Assembly: GCF_003034915.1 (NCBI RefSeq)
Contig: NZ_PZJX01000003.1
Location: forward strand, 186,001-250,000
Origin: Mesorhizobium helmanticense
GTDB lineage: Bacteria; Pseudomonadota; Alphaproteobacteria; Rhizobiales; Rhizobiaceae
Direction of reading: 5' to 3'
DNA: 64,000 bases
A model generated the notes under the pieces. It was not told where the DNA came from, did not search any database, and was given only the letters and a program-made list of their open reading frames with translations. The translations under genes were made by a program, and so were the position numbers. Position 1 is the first letter of the stretch. Each line of letters starts with the position of its first letter. Positions 45,128 to 55,149 of the stretch are shown piece by piece.

Positions 45128-48100
45128 TCAACTACACCCGCTCGTCGAACCGCACGTATCGCACTTCTCGCAGGTGCCGTTTCGCACCATGGTGAAATTG
45201 TGGCATTCCGAGCATTCATTGCCGGTGTAGCCCTGCATCAGCGACTGCTGACGCCTGGTCGCGGCAAGCGCCTTTGCCTCGGCGGCTTCCTGCGCGGCGG
45301 CATCGGTGAACAGTTCGCCCGAAGCCTCTTCGGCCTGTTCCTCGTAGACGATGTCCTCGACCAGCTCCTTCGCCCGCTCCTCGTAGTCGCGCTTGTAGGC
45401 GATGGCTTCGTCGCTGGCCGGCTTCAGCGCCAGAACGTTGGAGCCGGAGAAGGCGGTCGGTGCTGCGCGGGCAGGGGTTCCGGACCCGCCTGCGGCAAAG
45501 CCCTTGGGCTGCTCGGTGCCCGATACCAGCTTCACCGGCGAGGCGCCGCGCATCAGCCCCTTCGAAAACGGAGTCGCCTTACCTTCATTAATACCGCGCC
45601 CAAGTGCCGTCTTGTCGAAATCCGACTGGTCGACATGGGCGAGGTCGTGACGGCCGAGATAGGACACGGCAAGCTCGCGAAACACATAGTCGAGGATCGA
45701 TGTGGCGTTCTTGATCGCGTCGTTGCCCTGCACCATGCCTGCCGGCTCGAACTTGGTGAAGGTGAAGGCCTCGACATATTCGTCGAGCGGCACGCCATAT
45801 TGCAGGCCGAGCGAAATGGCGATGGCGAAGTTGTTCATCATCGCGCGGAAGGCAGCGCCTTCCTTGTGCATGTCGATGAAGATCTCGCCGATGCGGCCGT
45901 CATCGAATTCGCCGGTCCTGAGATAGACCTTGTGGCCACCGACGACCGCCTTCTGGGTGTAGCCCTTGCGGCGGTTCGGCAGTTTTTCACGGTCGCGGTA
46001 GAGCCGCTCGATGACGCGCTCGACGATCTTCTCCGTCACCTGCACGGCGCGCTGCGCCGCCGGTGCCGCGATCAGCTGCTCGACCGCGTCGTCCTCGTCC
46101 TCCTCGCCATCGGCGAGCAGCGAGGCGTTGAGCGGCTGCGACAGCTTCGAGCCGTCGCGATAGAGCGCGTTGGCCTTCAGCGCCAGCTTCCATGACAGCA
46201 TATAGGCGCCCTTGGCGTCTTCCACCGTCGCGTCGTTGGGCATGTTGATGGTCTTGGAGATGGCGCCCGAGATGAAGGGCTGCGCCGCCGCCATCATCAT
46301 GATGTGGCTGTTGATCGACAGCGAGCGCTTGCCGATCTTGCCGCATGGGCTGGCGCAGTCGAACACCGCCAGGTGCTCGGCCTTGAGGAACGGCGCGCCT
46401 TCCAGCGTCATCGCGCCGCAGACATGGATGTTGGCGGCCTCGATGTCCTTCCTGGAGAAACCCAGCGCCGGCAGGATCTCGAACGAGAAATCGTTGAGCT
46501 GCTCGTCGGTGAAGCCAAAATTCTCTTTCACCCAGTCGGCGCCCAGTGTCCACTGGTTGAAGACGAACTTGATGTCGAAGGCAGACTTCAAGGCTGCGTT
46601 GAGCGCGGCGATCTTGTCGTCGGTGAAGCCCTTCGCCTTGAGCGAGCCGGGGTTGATGCCGGGCGCCTGGTTGAGGTTGCCGTGGCCGACCGCATAGGCC
46701 TCGATCTCGGCGATCTGGCTTTCGGAATAGCCCAGCGTGCGCAGCGCTTCCGGCACGGCGCGGTTGATGATCTTGAAATAGCCGCCGCCGGCGAGCTTCT
46801 TGAACTTCACCAGCGCGAAGTCGGGTTCGATGCCGGTGGTGTCGCAATCCATGACCAGGCCGATCGTGCCGGTCGGCGCGATCACGGTCGCCTGCGCATT
46901 GCGGTAGCCATGCTCCTCGCCGAGCTCGATGGCGCGGTCCCAGGCAGCCTTCGCATGCTCGGCAAGCGCCGGCTGCTTGAGGTCGGAAGCGACCAGCGGC
47001 ACCGGGTTGACGGCGAGCTTCTCGTAGCCGTCCTTGTCGCCGTAGGCAGCGCGGCGATGGTTGCGCATGACGCGCAGCATGTTCTGCGCGTTGCGGTCAT
47101 AGTCGGGGAAGGCGCCGAGCTCGGATGCCATCTCGGCCGAGGTGGCATAGGCCGTACCCGTCATGATTGCGGTGAGTGCTGCGCAGATGGCGCGGCCCTC
47201 GTCCGAGTCATAGGGGATGCCCGAGGTCATCAGCAGGCCGCCAATATTGGCATAGCCGAGGCCGAGCGTGCGGTATTCGTAGGAAAGCTTGGCGATCTCC
47301 TTCGACGGAAACTGCGCCATCATCACGGAGATTTCCAGCACGATGGTCCACAGCCGAACCGTATGCTCATAGGCTGATATATCGATCGTGCCGTCCCCAT
47401 TGCGGTAGGGCAAAAGGTTGATCGAGGCGAGGTTGCAGGCCGTATCGTCGAGGAACATGTATTCCGAGCACGGGTTGGACGCCCGGATCGCACCGGCCGA
47501 AGCGCAGGTGTGCCAGTCGTTCATCGTCGTGTTGAAATGCAGGCCCGGGTCGGCCGACGCCCAGGCGGCATAGCCGATCTTTTCCCAGAGATCCCTGGCC
47601 TTCAGCGTCTTCAGCACCTTGCCGTCCTTGCGGGCGGTGAGGTGCCAGTCGGCGTCCTGCTCGACGGCGCGCAGGAAATTATCCTTCAGCGACACCGAAT
47701 TGTTGGAGTTCTGGCCCGAGACGGTGAGATAGGCATCCGAATCCCAGTCGGTGTCGTAGGTCTTGAACGACATCGAGGTGTAGCCCTGCTTGGCGAACTG
47801 GATGACCCGGTAGATGTAGTTCTCCGGCACCGCGTCCTTCTTGGCCAGCTTGATCTCGCGCTTCAGCGCGGTGTTGATCGCCGGATCGAAGCAGTCGTCG
47901 TCCTGGCCTTCGCAGTTGATGCAGGCCTTCATGATCGCTTCGAGATGCTTCTTGACGATCTTGGAGCCGGTGACCAGCGAGGCGACCTTCTGCTCCTCAT
48001 TGACCTTCCAGTCGATGAATTCCTCGATATCGGGGTGGTCGGCGTCGACAATGACCATTTTCGCCGCGCGGCGCGTCGTGCCGCCCGACTTGATGGCGCC

Positions 48101-48895
48101 CGCCGCGCGGTCGCCGATCTTCAGGAAGCTCATCAGGCCGGACGAACGGCCGCCGCCGGACAGTTTTTCGCCTTCGCCGCGAAGGAACGAGAAGTTGGAG
48201 CCGGTGCCGGAGCCGTATTTGAACAGGCGCGCCTCGCGCACCCACAAATCCATGATGCCGCCTTCATTGACGAGATCGTCCTGCACGCCCTGGATGAAGC
48301 AGGCATGCGGCTGCGGATGCTCGTAGGACGACTTCGACTTGGTCAGCTTGCCGGTGAACGGGTCGACATAGAAGTGGCCCTGGCTCGGGCCGTCGATGCC
48401 GTAGGCCCAGTGCAGGCCGGTGTTGAACCATTGCGGCGAGTTTGGCGCGACACGCTGGGTGGCCAGCATATAGGCAAGCTCGTCGCGGAAGGCGCGCGCG
48501 TCTTCCTCCGACTTGAAGTAGCCGCCCTTCCAGCCCCAATAGGTCCAGGTGCCGGCAAGCCGGTCGAAGACCTGGCGGGCGTCGATCTCGGAACCATAGC
48601 GCTCGGCTTCCGGCAGCTTGGCCATTTCCGCCTCGTCGGCGACGGAGCGCCACAGGAAGGAGGGGACGTCGTTCTCCTCGACCTTCTTCAGGCGCGCGGG
48701 CACGCCAGCCTTGCGGAAATACTTTTGCGCCAGGATGTCGGCGGCAACCTGGCTGAACTGCGCCGGCACATCGATATTGTCGAGGCGAAACACCACCGAG
48801 CCATCCGGATTTTTGATCTCCGAAAGCGCCTTGCGGAATTCGATCTCCGCGTAAGCTGATTGACCCTGCTTGGTGAAACGACGCTCGATGCGCAT
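45128..48895 (-). CDS. nrdJ: Adenosylcobalamin-dependent ribonucleoside-diphosphate reductase
   Basis: A 1255-aa class II ribonucleotide reductase. It makes deoxyribonucleotides with a radical generated from adenosylcobalamin. It has the [14 protein letters not shown] substrate-site motif, and a C-terminal zinc-ribbon-like tail with cysteines 1228, 1231, 1242, 1245, 1248 and 1254, of the thioredoxin-interaction type in rhizobial NrdJ. Length and ends are normal. In rhizobia this enzyme requires vitamin B12 and is essential in symbiosis. The ATG at 48895 lies downstream of NrdR-box-like palindromes. Confidence 0.97.
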   Translation of the reverse strand: MRIERRFTKQGQSAYAEIEFRKALSEIKNPDGSVVFRLDNIDVPAQFSQVAADILAQKYFRKAGVPARLKKVEENDVPSFLWRSVADEAEMAKLPEAERYGSEIDARQVFDRLAGTWTYWGWKGGYFKSEEDARAFRDELAYMLATQRVAPNSPQWFNTGLHWAYGIDGPSQGHFYVDPFTGKLTKSKSSYEHPQPHACFIQGVQDDLVNEGGIMDLWVREARLFKYGSGTGSNFSFLRGEGEKLSGGGRSSGLMSFLKIGDRAAGAIKSGGTTRRAAKMVIVDADHPDIEEFIDWKVNEEQKVASLVTGSKIVKKHLEAIMKACINCEGQDDDCFDPAINTALKREIKLAKKDAVPENYIYRVIQFAKQGYTSMSFKTYDTDWDSDAYLTVSGQNSNNSVSLKDNFLRAVEQDADWHLTARKDGKVLKTLKARDLWEKIGYAAWASADPGLHFNTTMNDWHTCASAGAIRASNPCSEYMFLDDTACNLASINLLPYRNGDGTIDISAYEHTVRLWTIVLEISVMMAQFPSKEIAKLSYEYRTLGLGYANIGGLLMTSGIPYDSDEGRAICAALTAIMTGTAYATSAEMASELGAFPDYDRNAQNMLRVMRNHRRAAYGDKDGYEKLAVNPVPLVASDLKQPALAEHAKAAWDRAIELGEEHGYRNAQATVIAPTGTIGLVMDCDTTGIEPDFALVKFKKLAGGGYFKIINRAVPEALRTLGYSESQIAEIEAYAVGHGNLNQAPGINPGSLKAKGFTDDKIAALNAALKSAFDIKFVFNQWTLGADWVKENFGFTDEQLNDFSFEILPALGFSRKDIEAANIHVCGAMTLEGAPFLKAEHLAVFDCASPCGKIGKRSLSINSHIMMMAAAQPFISGAISKTINMPNDATVEDAKGAYMLSWKLALKANALYRDGSKLSQPLNASLLADGEEDEDDAVEQLIAAPAAQRAVQVTEKIVERVIERLYRDREKLPNRRKGYTQKAVVGGHKVYLRTGEFDDGRIGEIFIDMHKEGAAFRAMMNNFAIAISLGLQYGVPLDEYVEAFTFTKFEPAGMVQGNDAIKNATSILDYVFRELAVSYLGRHDLAHVDQSDFDKTALGRGINEGKATPFSKGLMRGASPVKLVSGTEQPKGFAAGGSGTPARAAPTAFSGSNVLALKPASDEAIAYKRDYEERAKELVEDIVYEEQAEEASGELFTDAAAQEAAEAKALAATRRQQSLMQGYTGNECSECHNFTMVRNGTCEKCDTCGSTSGCS

Positions 48896-48910
48896 TGGCC
48901 CTTTTCCTTT

Positions 48911-48926
48911 TGTCTATATATAGCGC
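48911..48926. promoter_or_regulatory. NrdR-box-like palindrome close to the nrdJ start
   Basis: TGTCTATATATAGCGC has the perfect core CTATATATAG of the NrdR consensus (CwAtATaTwG), 16 bp upstream of the nrdJ start codon. The flanks are less conserved. It could be a third NrdR site or chance in an A+T-rich leader. Confidence 0.4.
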
Positions 48927-49126
48927 TTTTCCCCGGGGATTTCTGCCCCCAATGCGAAACGCGCATGTCCGCCGTCTGCCGGCGTTCGAGAACGGCCGGC
49001 TCCCTTTTCACAGCATCCGCCGCCCTGCTGGCCAAACTCCTTGCGAAGTCCCTGATCCAACGCGCCGGCGGACCCTGTGGTCCCTCAAAACTGAAACTTT
49101 TTCGACTCCCTCAATCGAGGGGAAGT

Positions 49127-49142
49127 CCACACTATCTAGCGT
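49127..49142. promoter_or_regulatory. NrdR box, imperfect copy, upstream of nrdJ
   Basis: CCACACTATCTAGCGT has core CACTATCTAG, matching 8 of 10 positions of the NrdR core. Its spacing from the perfect box at 49158 is exactly 31 bp core to core, the arrangement needed for NrdR to bind on one face of DNA. Confidence 0.6.
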
Positions 49143-49157
49143 CGAACCTATCTGCAA

Positions 49158-49173
49158 ACACTAAATATAGTGT
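49158..49173. promoter_or_regulatory. NrdR box, near-consensus, upstream of nrdJ
   Basis: ACACTAAATATAGTGT matches the NrdR consensus acaCwAtATaTwGtgt at nearly every base and is a near-perfect palindrome. It lies about 260 bp upstream of nrdJ, paired with the weaker box at 49127. NrdR represses nrd genes when dATP is abundant. Confidence 0.8.
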
Positions 49174-49429
49174 TAACAGACAATTTATTCCAGTCCGACA
49201 ATTCTCCCTTTCGTCTCCCCAAGCCCCACCAGTCCCAACGCTTCCGCCGGCCTCGTAAACGGGCGGAAATGCGGGCAAAACGCACAAAATCCGGGAAAAA
49301 AGACCGGGCTCAGAACTTTCCGGTCGCGCTCTCAACAGGAACGCATGGCCTATAAAAGGCGACTCGTTTTGCGCCGTCAAGGATTCGTTTGCGTAGCTTT
49401 TGTGACCCCAACATCTTGTGTGTCACACA

Positions 49430-49438
49430 TGTGGATAA
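49430..49438. promoter_or_regulatory. DnaA box
   Basis: TGTGGATAA is the complement of the perfect DnaA box TTATCCACA. It is a single box in the nrdJ upstream region, beside a GTGTG-T-CACAC dyad (49418-49428). DnaA is known to regulate nrd genes in E. coli; a role here is inference. One box alone does not mark an origin. Confidence 0.5.
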
Positions 49439-49519
49439 CGGGGATAGAAAGGGCCGCCGGGGATTGTGATTTGCCCTTTTAGAGGCGCTGCGGCTTCGGC
49501 CTGCGAAACGCTGTCCCGC

Positions 49520-50008
49520 TCAGGAGGATCCGCGCGGGTTGGAGCAGAAATCAGCGATAATCTCGCAAAGATCCGGCTCGTTGACCATGTGCACGGCCTC
49601 GGTGGAGGTGACCCATTTGCGGGTGCGCGCGCGTTTTTCCTTCCACCGGTCGGCGATCTTGTCGACCTGCAGCGGAAACACCAGGACTTCGCAAGGCACT
49701 TCCTCGCCGGAGGCCAGTGCCTTGGCATAGAAGTAGCGGCCGACCTCGATGTGGGAGATTGTGCCACGCAACCCGGCTTCCTCGCCGGCCTCGCGCGCCG
49801 CCGCCTCGCAAAGCGGCTCCTTGGCCTCGGGCCAGCCCTTGGGCAGTACCCAGCGGCCGGTATCGCGGCTGGTGATCAGCATGATCTCGACACTGGGTCC
49901 AATGTCGCGCCACGGCAGCGCTGCAACCTGCAGGCGGCACGGCGCAGTGCCAAAAAGTCGCCGGACCCGTGTAGCCAGGTGGTTATGCGTCGTTAGTCTC
50001 GTCAACAT
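49520..50008 (-). CDS. NUDIX hydrolase
   Basis: A 162-aa NUDIX enzyme. The NUDIX box is complete: GWPEAKEPLCEAAAREAGEEAG. The N-terminal RVRRLFG and YFYAKAL segments resemble DIPP-type (diadenosine/inositol polyphosphate) hydrolases. The ATG at 50008 is chosen; the frame upstream to 50095 is without homology. It probably sanitises nucleotides or removes pyrophosphates. Confidence 0.88.
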   Translation of the reverse strand: MLTRLTTHNHLATRVRRLFGTAPCRLQVAALPWRDIGPSVEIMLITSRDTGRWVLPKGWPEAKEPLCEAAAREAGEEAGLRGTISHIEVGRYFYAKALASGEEVPCEVLVFPLQVDKIADRWKEKRARTRKWVTSTEAVHMVNEPDLCEIIADFCSNPRGSS

Positions 50009-50209
50009 TGGAGAAGCTTGCCCCCAGCCCCCAGAATCATTTGTCGCCTTACAAATTATACAACCAATATAAGCAGTAAGAGTAAAAAACTTCACATGAA
50101 TTGGCTAAAATGCGACAATAAGCAGGATTTCATTCAACAATACCCGTTGCGCCATCCCGCGAGACAAATACGTCTTTAGGGCCTGTTGGAGTGGGAAGCG
50201 TTGCGCGGA

Positions 50210-50710
50210 TCAGCCGGCGTGGTCGTCGGCAATCGGCTTCTGGTAGGTGAAGCCCATGTCCCAGGGAAAATAGATCCAGGTATCCTGGCTGACCTCGGTG
50301 ACAAAGGTATCGACCAGCGGCCTGCCTTTCGGCTTGGCGTAGACGGTGGCGAAATGCGCCTTGGGCATCATGGCGCGCACGATGCCCGCCGTCTTGCCGG
50401 TGTCGGTGAGGTCGTCGATGATCAGCACGCCGGCGCCGTCATCGGCGAGCAGCGCCGGAGTGATCTCCTTCAGCACCTGCAACTGCCCTTGACTGGTGTA
50501 GTCGTGATAAGAGGCGACGCAGACCGTCTCGATGACCCGAATGCCGAGTTCGCGTGAGATGATGGCAGCCGGAACCAGTCCGCCGCGCGTGATGCAGACG
50601 ATCGCCTTCCACTGGCCTTTGTTGGCCCCGGCAAGCCGCCAGGCAAGGGCGCGCGCGTCGCGATGGAACTGATCCCAGGAGACAGGGAAGGCCTTTTCGG
50701 GAAGGGACAT
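50210..50710 (-). CDS. gpt: Xanthine (guanine/hypoxanthine) phosphoribosyltransferase
   Basis: A 166-aa purine salvage enzyme. PRPP-binding motif [15 protein letters not shown] (95-109) and [14 protein letters not shown] near residue 36 match E. coli Gpt, with the C-terminal [11 protein letters not shown] loop. It makes XMP/GMP/IMP from the bases and PRPP. The ATG at 50710 lies in a separate transcript. Confidence 0.93.
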   Translation of the reverse strand: MSLPEKAFPVSWDQFHRDARALAWRLAGANKGQWKAIVCITRGGLVPAAIISRELGIRVIETVCVASYHDYTSQGQLQVLKEITPALLADDGAGVLIIDDLTDTGKTAGIVRAMMPKAHFATVYAKPKGRPLVDTFVTEVSQDTWIYFPWDMGFTYQKPIADDHAG

Positions 50711-50824
50711 TTTTCGCGCACTCCACAGCGCGCGAAATCGCGCGCAGACACTTGAGGGAATGCGCGCGGAATTAACTGGAAAGGCTTGGCCTTGGCAAGG
50801 GCGGCGGCAAGCCTGCCTGTGGAC

Positions 50825-51658
50825 TTACCGCGACAGGAAGGCGGCCACCTGCGCTGTCCGCAGCACCGTGCGGGTAACGCCGCCGAACAAAAGCTGGCGC
50901 AGCCAGGAGTGGCTGTAGGCGCCGAGCACGACCAGGTCTGCGCCGGTTTCGGTAATCCTGGTCTGGATCACGTCATCGACCGAGGTGCCGCCCGACTGCA
51001 GCACCGAGACGCTGACGGTGGCGCCGTGCCTGGATAGCGCCGCGGCGATTTCGGCGCCGGCGGCTTCCGGGTTTTCGTCGAGCGTGTCCGGCGGATCGAT
51101 GACCACGATATCCGTCTTCTCGGCTTCTACGATGAAGGGCAAGGCGTCGAAGGCGGCGCGCGCGGCTTCCTTGCTGCCGTTCCAGGCCAGCAGCACATGC
51201 TTGAAGCTGGTGACGAGCGGGCCGGAATGCGGCACGACCAGCACCGGCCGTCCGGCGTCATAGACCAGCGTATCGACATCGGCGCTTGCATCGCCGTCCG
51301 ACTCGCGCTGCGCGGCAACGACCAGATCGCAGGTGCGCACGCTGGAAATGCCGGTCAGCGCACTGTCGCCTGAAAAACTTTCGAGACTGCGCCATTCGAA
51401 CGACAGACCGGAATCCTCGATGCGCTTGAGGAAAAGCGCCTGCAGCTTGTCGGCGCGCTCCCGGCTCATGTCGGCTGAAACCTGCAGGAACTCCGTGTCG
51501 GGGAAACCGGTGGCCGACGTGTAGGGGACGGGAAGCGCTTCGGCATGAATGCCAATGAGATGGCTCTGGAACCTGGCTGAGAGCGGAATGGCGCAATCGA
51601 GCACGCGCTCCGCGTCCTCCTCGTTCTGCAGTATCGCGACGATGGTCTTGAATCGCAT
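50825..51658 (-). CDS. Tandem universal stress protein
   Basis: A 277-aa protein of two UspA-like modules. The C-terminal half ends DLVVLGAYSHSWLRQLLFGGVTRTVL, which has the G-2X-G-9X-G(S/T)-like ATP-site motif; the N-terminal half is degenerate. Tandem Usp proteins respond to energy stress. It lies downstream of the CinA-like gene on the same strand. Confidence 0.9.
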   Translation of the reverse strand: MRFKTIVAILQNEEDAERVLDCAIPLSARFQSHLIGIHAEALPVPYTSATGFPDTEFLQVSADMSRERADKLQALFLKRIEDSGLSFEWRSLESFSGDSALTGISSVRTCDLVVAAQRESDGDASADVDTLVYDAGRPVLVVPHSGPLVTSFKHVLLAWNGSKEAARAAFDALPFIVEAEKTDIVVIDPPDTLDENPEAAGAEIAAALSRHGATVSVSVLQSGGTSVDDVIQTRITETGADLVVLGAYSHSWLRQLLFGGVTRTVLRTAQVAAFLSR

Positions 51659-51738
51659 GGTAATCCCTCACTTTACGGCGATTGGAACTCGCCGGCGGGA
51701 AACGTTATAGCACCATGCTTGGTTCCGATCCTGGCTGA

Positions 51739-52482
51739 TCAACTGGCTGTGCTGGCAAAGCCCGCGACCATTGCCTCGACATCGGCGCGGGCGGCGTCCA
51801 ATGCCTCCTGGCTGCGGGCGCGAACAACCAGTTCCGTCCAGAACTTGCCGTCGCCATATTTCGGATAGGAGCCGATGATCGTATCGGGATGGGCCTTTTG
51901 GATGTCGGCGAGCGGTCCGCCGATCAGGCCTTCGCCGAACGGACAATGCACGGTTGCCGACAGCATTTTCGTGCCGGCCTTCAGCGTCGGCACGACATTG
52001 TCGAGCATCGCCTGGAAAATCGCCGGCACGCCGGCCATGACATGGACATTGCCGATGCGAAATCCCGGCGCGATGGAGACAGGATTGTCGATATGGTCGG
52101 CGCCGCGCGGCATGCGTGCCATGCGCTTGCGCGCCTCGGTATATTCGATGCCGCGCGCGGCATAGCTCGCTTCCAGCATGGCATAGGCCTTGGCGTCGTA
52201 TTCGCATGGCACGCCGAAGGCCTTGGCAATCGAATCCGCCGTTATGTCGTCATGCGTCGGGCCGATGCCGCCGGTCGTGAAGACATAGGTGTAGCGCATC
52301 CGCACGGCATTCAACGCGGCGACGATCTCGTCTTCCTCGTCGGGCACGATGCGCACTTCCTTCAGGTCGATGCCGATCGCCGTCATGATGTCGGCGAGGT
52401 GGCCGATATTCCTGTCCTTGGTGCGGCCGGACAGAATCTCGTCGCCGATGACGAGCATGGCGGCAGTAACGATTTCAGGCAT
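51739..52482 (-). CDS. Molybdopterin-binding (CinA/MoaB-type) protein
   Basis: A 247-aa protein of the competence/damage-inducible CinA N-terminal type. The MoaB/Mog-like motifs are GDEILSGRTKDRNIGHLA (13-30) and TTGGIGPTHDDITADSIA (69-86). It lacks the C-terminal nicotinamide-nucleotide amidase domain. ATG at 52482 has GGAG 7 nt upstream and is preferred over TTG at 52497. Confidence 0.9.
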   Translation of the reverse strand: MPEIVTAAMLVIGDEILSGRTKDRNIGHLADIMTAIGIDLKEVRIVPDEEDEIVAALNAVRMRYTYVFTTGGIGPTHDDITADSIAKAFGVPCEYDAKAYAMLEASYAARGIEYTEARKRMARMPRGADHIDNPVSIAPGFRIGNVHVMAGVPAIFQAMLDNVVPTLKAGTKMLSATVHCPFGEGLIGGPLADIQKAHPDTIIGSYPKYGDGKFWTELVVRARSQEALDAARADVEAMVAGFASTAS

Positions 52483-52501
52483 GAGAGGCTCCGGCAAAAG
52501 G

Positions 52502-52568
52502 TTGCCTTGGGCAGACGGGGTCGCTTGGAGGCAGACACAGTCGCCTGGGGCAGACAGGGTCGCCTGAG
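52502..52568. repeat. Short tandem repeat, about 19-20 bp unit
   Basis: Three consecutive units (52502-52520, 52521-52540, 52541-52559) and a partial fourth share the form TCGCCTGGGGCAGACAGGG. They lie immediately upstream of the CinA-like gene. Function unknown; typical of replication slippage. Confidence 0.7.
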
Positions 52569-52807
52569 ATAGCGCGGCGTGCGGCCGGCGGCAATGCCAT
52601 CAAACGACCGAACGAATACGCATTGCCTGCTGCCAAGGCATCAGCGGCGCCTTCACGCATCGGTCACAAAAAGGTGTCGAAACCGGCTCGCCATCACGAT
52701 TTTTTCATCGAACCCGCACTCTGCCAGTGGGTTTTCCTTCGTCGAACCAAAGTCGACGATATCCGGAATCCTCCGATATCTGAATTCCATGGAATGGAGT
52801 AATGTTC

Positions 52808-53086
52808 ATGCTTACGAAAATTCTCGCAGCCTCGGTCCTCACGATTGGCCTTGCCACATCGGCAATGGCGCAACAGTCGGGCGCTCACCACGTCCGCCAT
52901 CGCGCGGTCTCGAGCAACGAACAGATGATGACCGTTGATCCGAACACCACCGGCAGCATCAATGGCGACACTTCAGGCCTTGACAGCCTCGGCAATCCCG
53001 GGCCGGTCGGACCTTGTGCGTCGAATACCCCTGGACCGGACGCCAATGCCGGCCTGAACGTCAACGATCAGTACTGCGGCAAGTAA
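52808..53086 (+). CDS. Small secreted protein, Cys-poor, low complexity
   Basis: A 92-aa exported protein. A signal peptide ends at SAMAQ (about residue 21). The mature part is rich in Gly, Asn, Pro and Ser, with DPNTTGSINGDTSGLDSLGNPGPVGP and two cysteines (GPCASN, QYCGK) that could form a single disulfide. ATG at 52808 is preferred (GGAG 8 nt upstream); ATG at 52802 is too close to it. A 12-bp palindrome ATTCCATGGAAT (52784-52795) lies just upstream. The preceding 300 bp hold only that and the tandem repeat. Confidence 0.75.
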   Translation: MLTKILAASVLTIGLATSAMAQQSGAHHVRHRAVSSNEQMMTVDPNTTGSINGDTSGLDSLGNPGPVGPCASNTPGPDANAGLNVNDQYCGK

Positions 53087-53103
53087 TCAGGCTTCGTTAT
53101 GAA

Positions 53104-53143
53104 CCGGCCGGCAGGGTGCCCGCACGGGCATCCGGGCGGCCGG
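53104..53143. other. Nested hairpin between convergent genes
   Basis: CCGGCC (53104-53109) pairs with GGCCGG (53138-53143), and inside TGCCCG (53117-53122) pairs with CGGGCA (53125-53130). It separates the small secreted protein gene from the converging ABC permease gene. No T-run follows, so factor-independent termination is not certain. Confidence 0.5.
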
Positions 53144-53182
53144 CAAACTCCCACGGTTGGCAAAAGCTCGACCGCGAGCAGG

Positions 53183-54091
53183 CTATTCCTTGACCGCGCC
53201 GGTCATCGAGGAAACGTAGTGCTCGACAAAGAACGAATAAAGCACAACGACCGGCAGCGAGCCGATCAGCGCGCCCGCCATCAGCGCACCCCATTCATAG
53301 ACGTCGGAGCGGACGAGCTCCGTTAGCACGCCGACCGGCACGGTCTTGTTTTCGGACGACTGGATGAACGTCAAGGCATAGATGAACTCGTTCCATGACA
53401 GCGTGAACGCGAATATGCCCGCGGAAATCAGGCCGGGCACCGACAGCGGCAACACGATCTTGGTGAGAATCTGCCACCGGCTCGCCCCGTCGATCAGCGC
53501 GCATTCTTCCAGTTCGAACGGGATGGAACGGAAATAACCCATCAAGAGCCACGTGCAGAAGGGGACCAGGAAGGTCGGATAGGTGAGGATGAGCGCGAAC
53601 GGCGTATCGTAAAGCCCGAGGTTGAACACCATCACCGACAGCGGAATGAACAGGATCGAAGGCGGCACGAGATAGGCGAGGAAAACCGCGAGGCCGACCT
53701 GCCGCGCCCCGGAAAACCGCAGCCGCTCGATCGCATAGGCCGCAAACACCGAGGCCAGCAGCGACAGGAAAGTGGCGGCGGTCGAGATGATGATCGTGTT
53801 GAGCAGCCAGCCCGGATACGACGTGTCGAACAAGAGATAGCGGATGTGCTCGAACGTCGGATGCACAACCCAGAACGGGTTGAAATTGGCGTAGTCGGTC
53901 ATCTCGAGATTGGGCTTAACCGCGGTGATCGTCATCCAGTAGAACGGGAACAGCAGCACGATGACGAACACCAGAAGCGGCAGATAGACCGTCACCACAC
54001 GCCGCGGCAGGCTCTGAAGGTAGCCCATGCCACCTTCGTCGAGTTCGGGACGTTTCGTCTTCCTGGTCGCGGCGCTCTTGATCTCAGCCAT
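53183..54091 (-). CDS. Carbohydrate ABC transporter permease, MalG-like
   Basis: A 302-aa inner-membrane permease with about six membrane segments. The EAA loop is ECALIDGASRWQILTKIVLPLSVPGL, the coupling site for the ATPase. The N-terminal cytoplasmic tail (KSAATRKTKRPELDEGG) is extended. It is the last of four genes (ATPase, binding protein, MalF-like, MalG-like) on the minus strand and starts 2 bp after the MalF-like stop. Confidence 0.93.
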   Translation of the reverse strand: MAEIKSAATRKTKRPELDEGGMGYLQSLPRRVVTVYLPLLVFVIVLLFPFYWMTITAVKPNLEMTDYANFNPFWVVHPTFEHIRYLLFDTSYPGWLLNTIIISTAATFLSLLASVFAAYAIERLRFSGARQVGLAVFLAYLVPPSILFIPLSVMVFNLGLYDTPFALILTYPTFLVPFCTWLLMGYFRSIPFELEECALIDGASRWQILTKIVLPLSVPGLISAGIFAFTLSWNEFIYALTFIQSSENKTVPVGVLTELVRSDVYEWGALMAGALIGSLPVVVLYSFFVEHYVSSMTGAVKE

Positions 54092-54092
54092 G

Positions 54093-55043
54093 TCAGTCTC
54101 CGCCGCCCTGCTGCCATTTGCGGCGTTGCAGGCCGAAATAGCTGAACAGGATCGCCGCCAGCAGGAACGGGATCATGGCGACCGCGATTGCGGCGCCCTC
54201 GCCAAGCTGACCGCCGGAAATGCCGCGCTGAAAGGACAGCGTCGCCATCAGATGAGTGGCATTCACCGGTCCACCGCGGGTCAGCACATAGATCAGCTGG
54301 AAATCGGTGAAGGTGAACAGCACCGAAAACGTCATGGTGATGGCGATGATCGGCGTCAGCAGCGGCAGCGTCACATAGCGGAACAATTGCCAGCGGCTGG
54401 CGCCGTCGAGCGTGGCGGCCTCGTAGAGGGACTGGGGGATCGTCTGCAGGCCGGCAAGCAGCGTGATGGCCACGAAAGGAATGCCGCGCCAGACATTGGC
54501 CGCGATGACAGAGGCACGTGCATTCTCCGGATCGCCGAGGAAATTGATGCGATGGTCGATCAGGCCCATTTCCATAAGCGCCCAGGACAGAATGGAGAAC
54601 TGCGAATCATAGATCCACCAGAAGGCGATGGCCGACAGCACTGTCGGCACCACCCACGGCAGCAGGACGATCGCGCGGAAGAACGATTTGAAAGGCAGGT
54701 TCTGGTTGAGGATGAGCGCCAGCCACAGGCCGAGCACGAACTTCAGGATCGAGGCGCTTATCGTGTAGAGCAAGGTGTTGAAAACGGAGAGCCAGAAGAC
54801 GGCGTCATCCCACAGATATTGATAGTTTTCGATACCTATGAAGATACCGGGGCGGCCGATGCGGGTATCCGTGAAGCCGAGCCAGACGCCGAGCCCGAGC
54901 GGATAGGTCAGGAAGACCAGCAGCAGCGCCGCCGCCGGCAGCATGAAGCCGAAACCAAGCGCATTCCGGCTTTCGGACAAGGCCGACAGGCTCCGCGACA
55001 GGATCGAAGAACGCGGCTGAACGGCAGCGGACGGCACGGCCAT
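54093..55043 (-). CDS. Carbohydrate ABC transporter permease, MalF-like
   Basis: A 316-aa permease with about six membrane segments; EAA loop EAATLDGASRWQLFRYVTLPLLTP. It pairs with the MalG-like protein. ATG at 55043 with GGAG 7 nt upstream is chosen; the reading frame extends to 55094. Confidence 0.93.
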   Translation of the reverse strand: MAVPSAAVQPRSSILSRSLSALSESRNALGFGFMLPAAALLLVFLTYPLGLGVWLGFTDTRIGRPGIFIGIENYQYLWDDAVFWLSVFNTLLYTISASILKFVLGLWLALILNQNLPFKSFFRAIVLLPWVVPTVLSAIAFWWIYDSQFSILSWALMEMGLIDHRINFLGDPENARASVIAANVWRGIPFVAITLLAGLQTIPQSLYEAATLDGASRWQLFRYVTLPLLTPIIAITMTFSVLFTFTDFQLIYVLTRGGPVNATHLMATLSFQRGISGGQLGEGAAIAVAMIPFLLAAILFSYFGLQRRKWQQGGGD

Positions 55044-55149
55044 GGGATGGCTCCTCATGAAGTCTTGTGGCATCGCGGCCCGAGTGGCCGCCACGCGATT
55101 GCGGAACCAGGCCGGGCAGCGCGGTTGCTGCTGCCCGGCTGCGCTGCGA

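Noticed and set aside
47510..48859. 449-codon plus-strand frame opposite nrdJ
   Set aside because: It is the antisense shadow of a complete, well-conserved ribonucleotide reductase.
49132..49380. 82-codon minus-strand frame upstream of nrdJ
   Set aside because: It covers the NrdR boxes, has no homology and no good ribosome-binding site.
49430..49438. DnaA box as a sign of a replication origin
   Set aside because: Only one box, with no A+T-rich unwinding region or origin-linked genes nearby.
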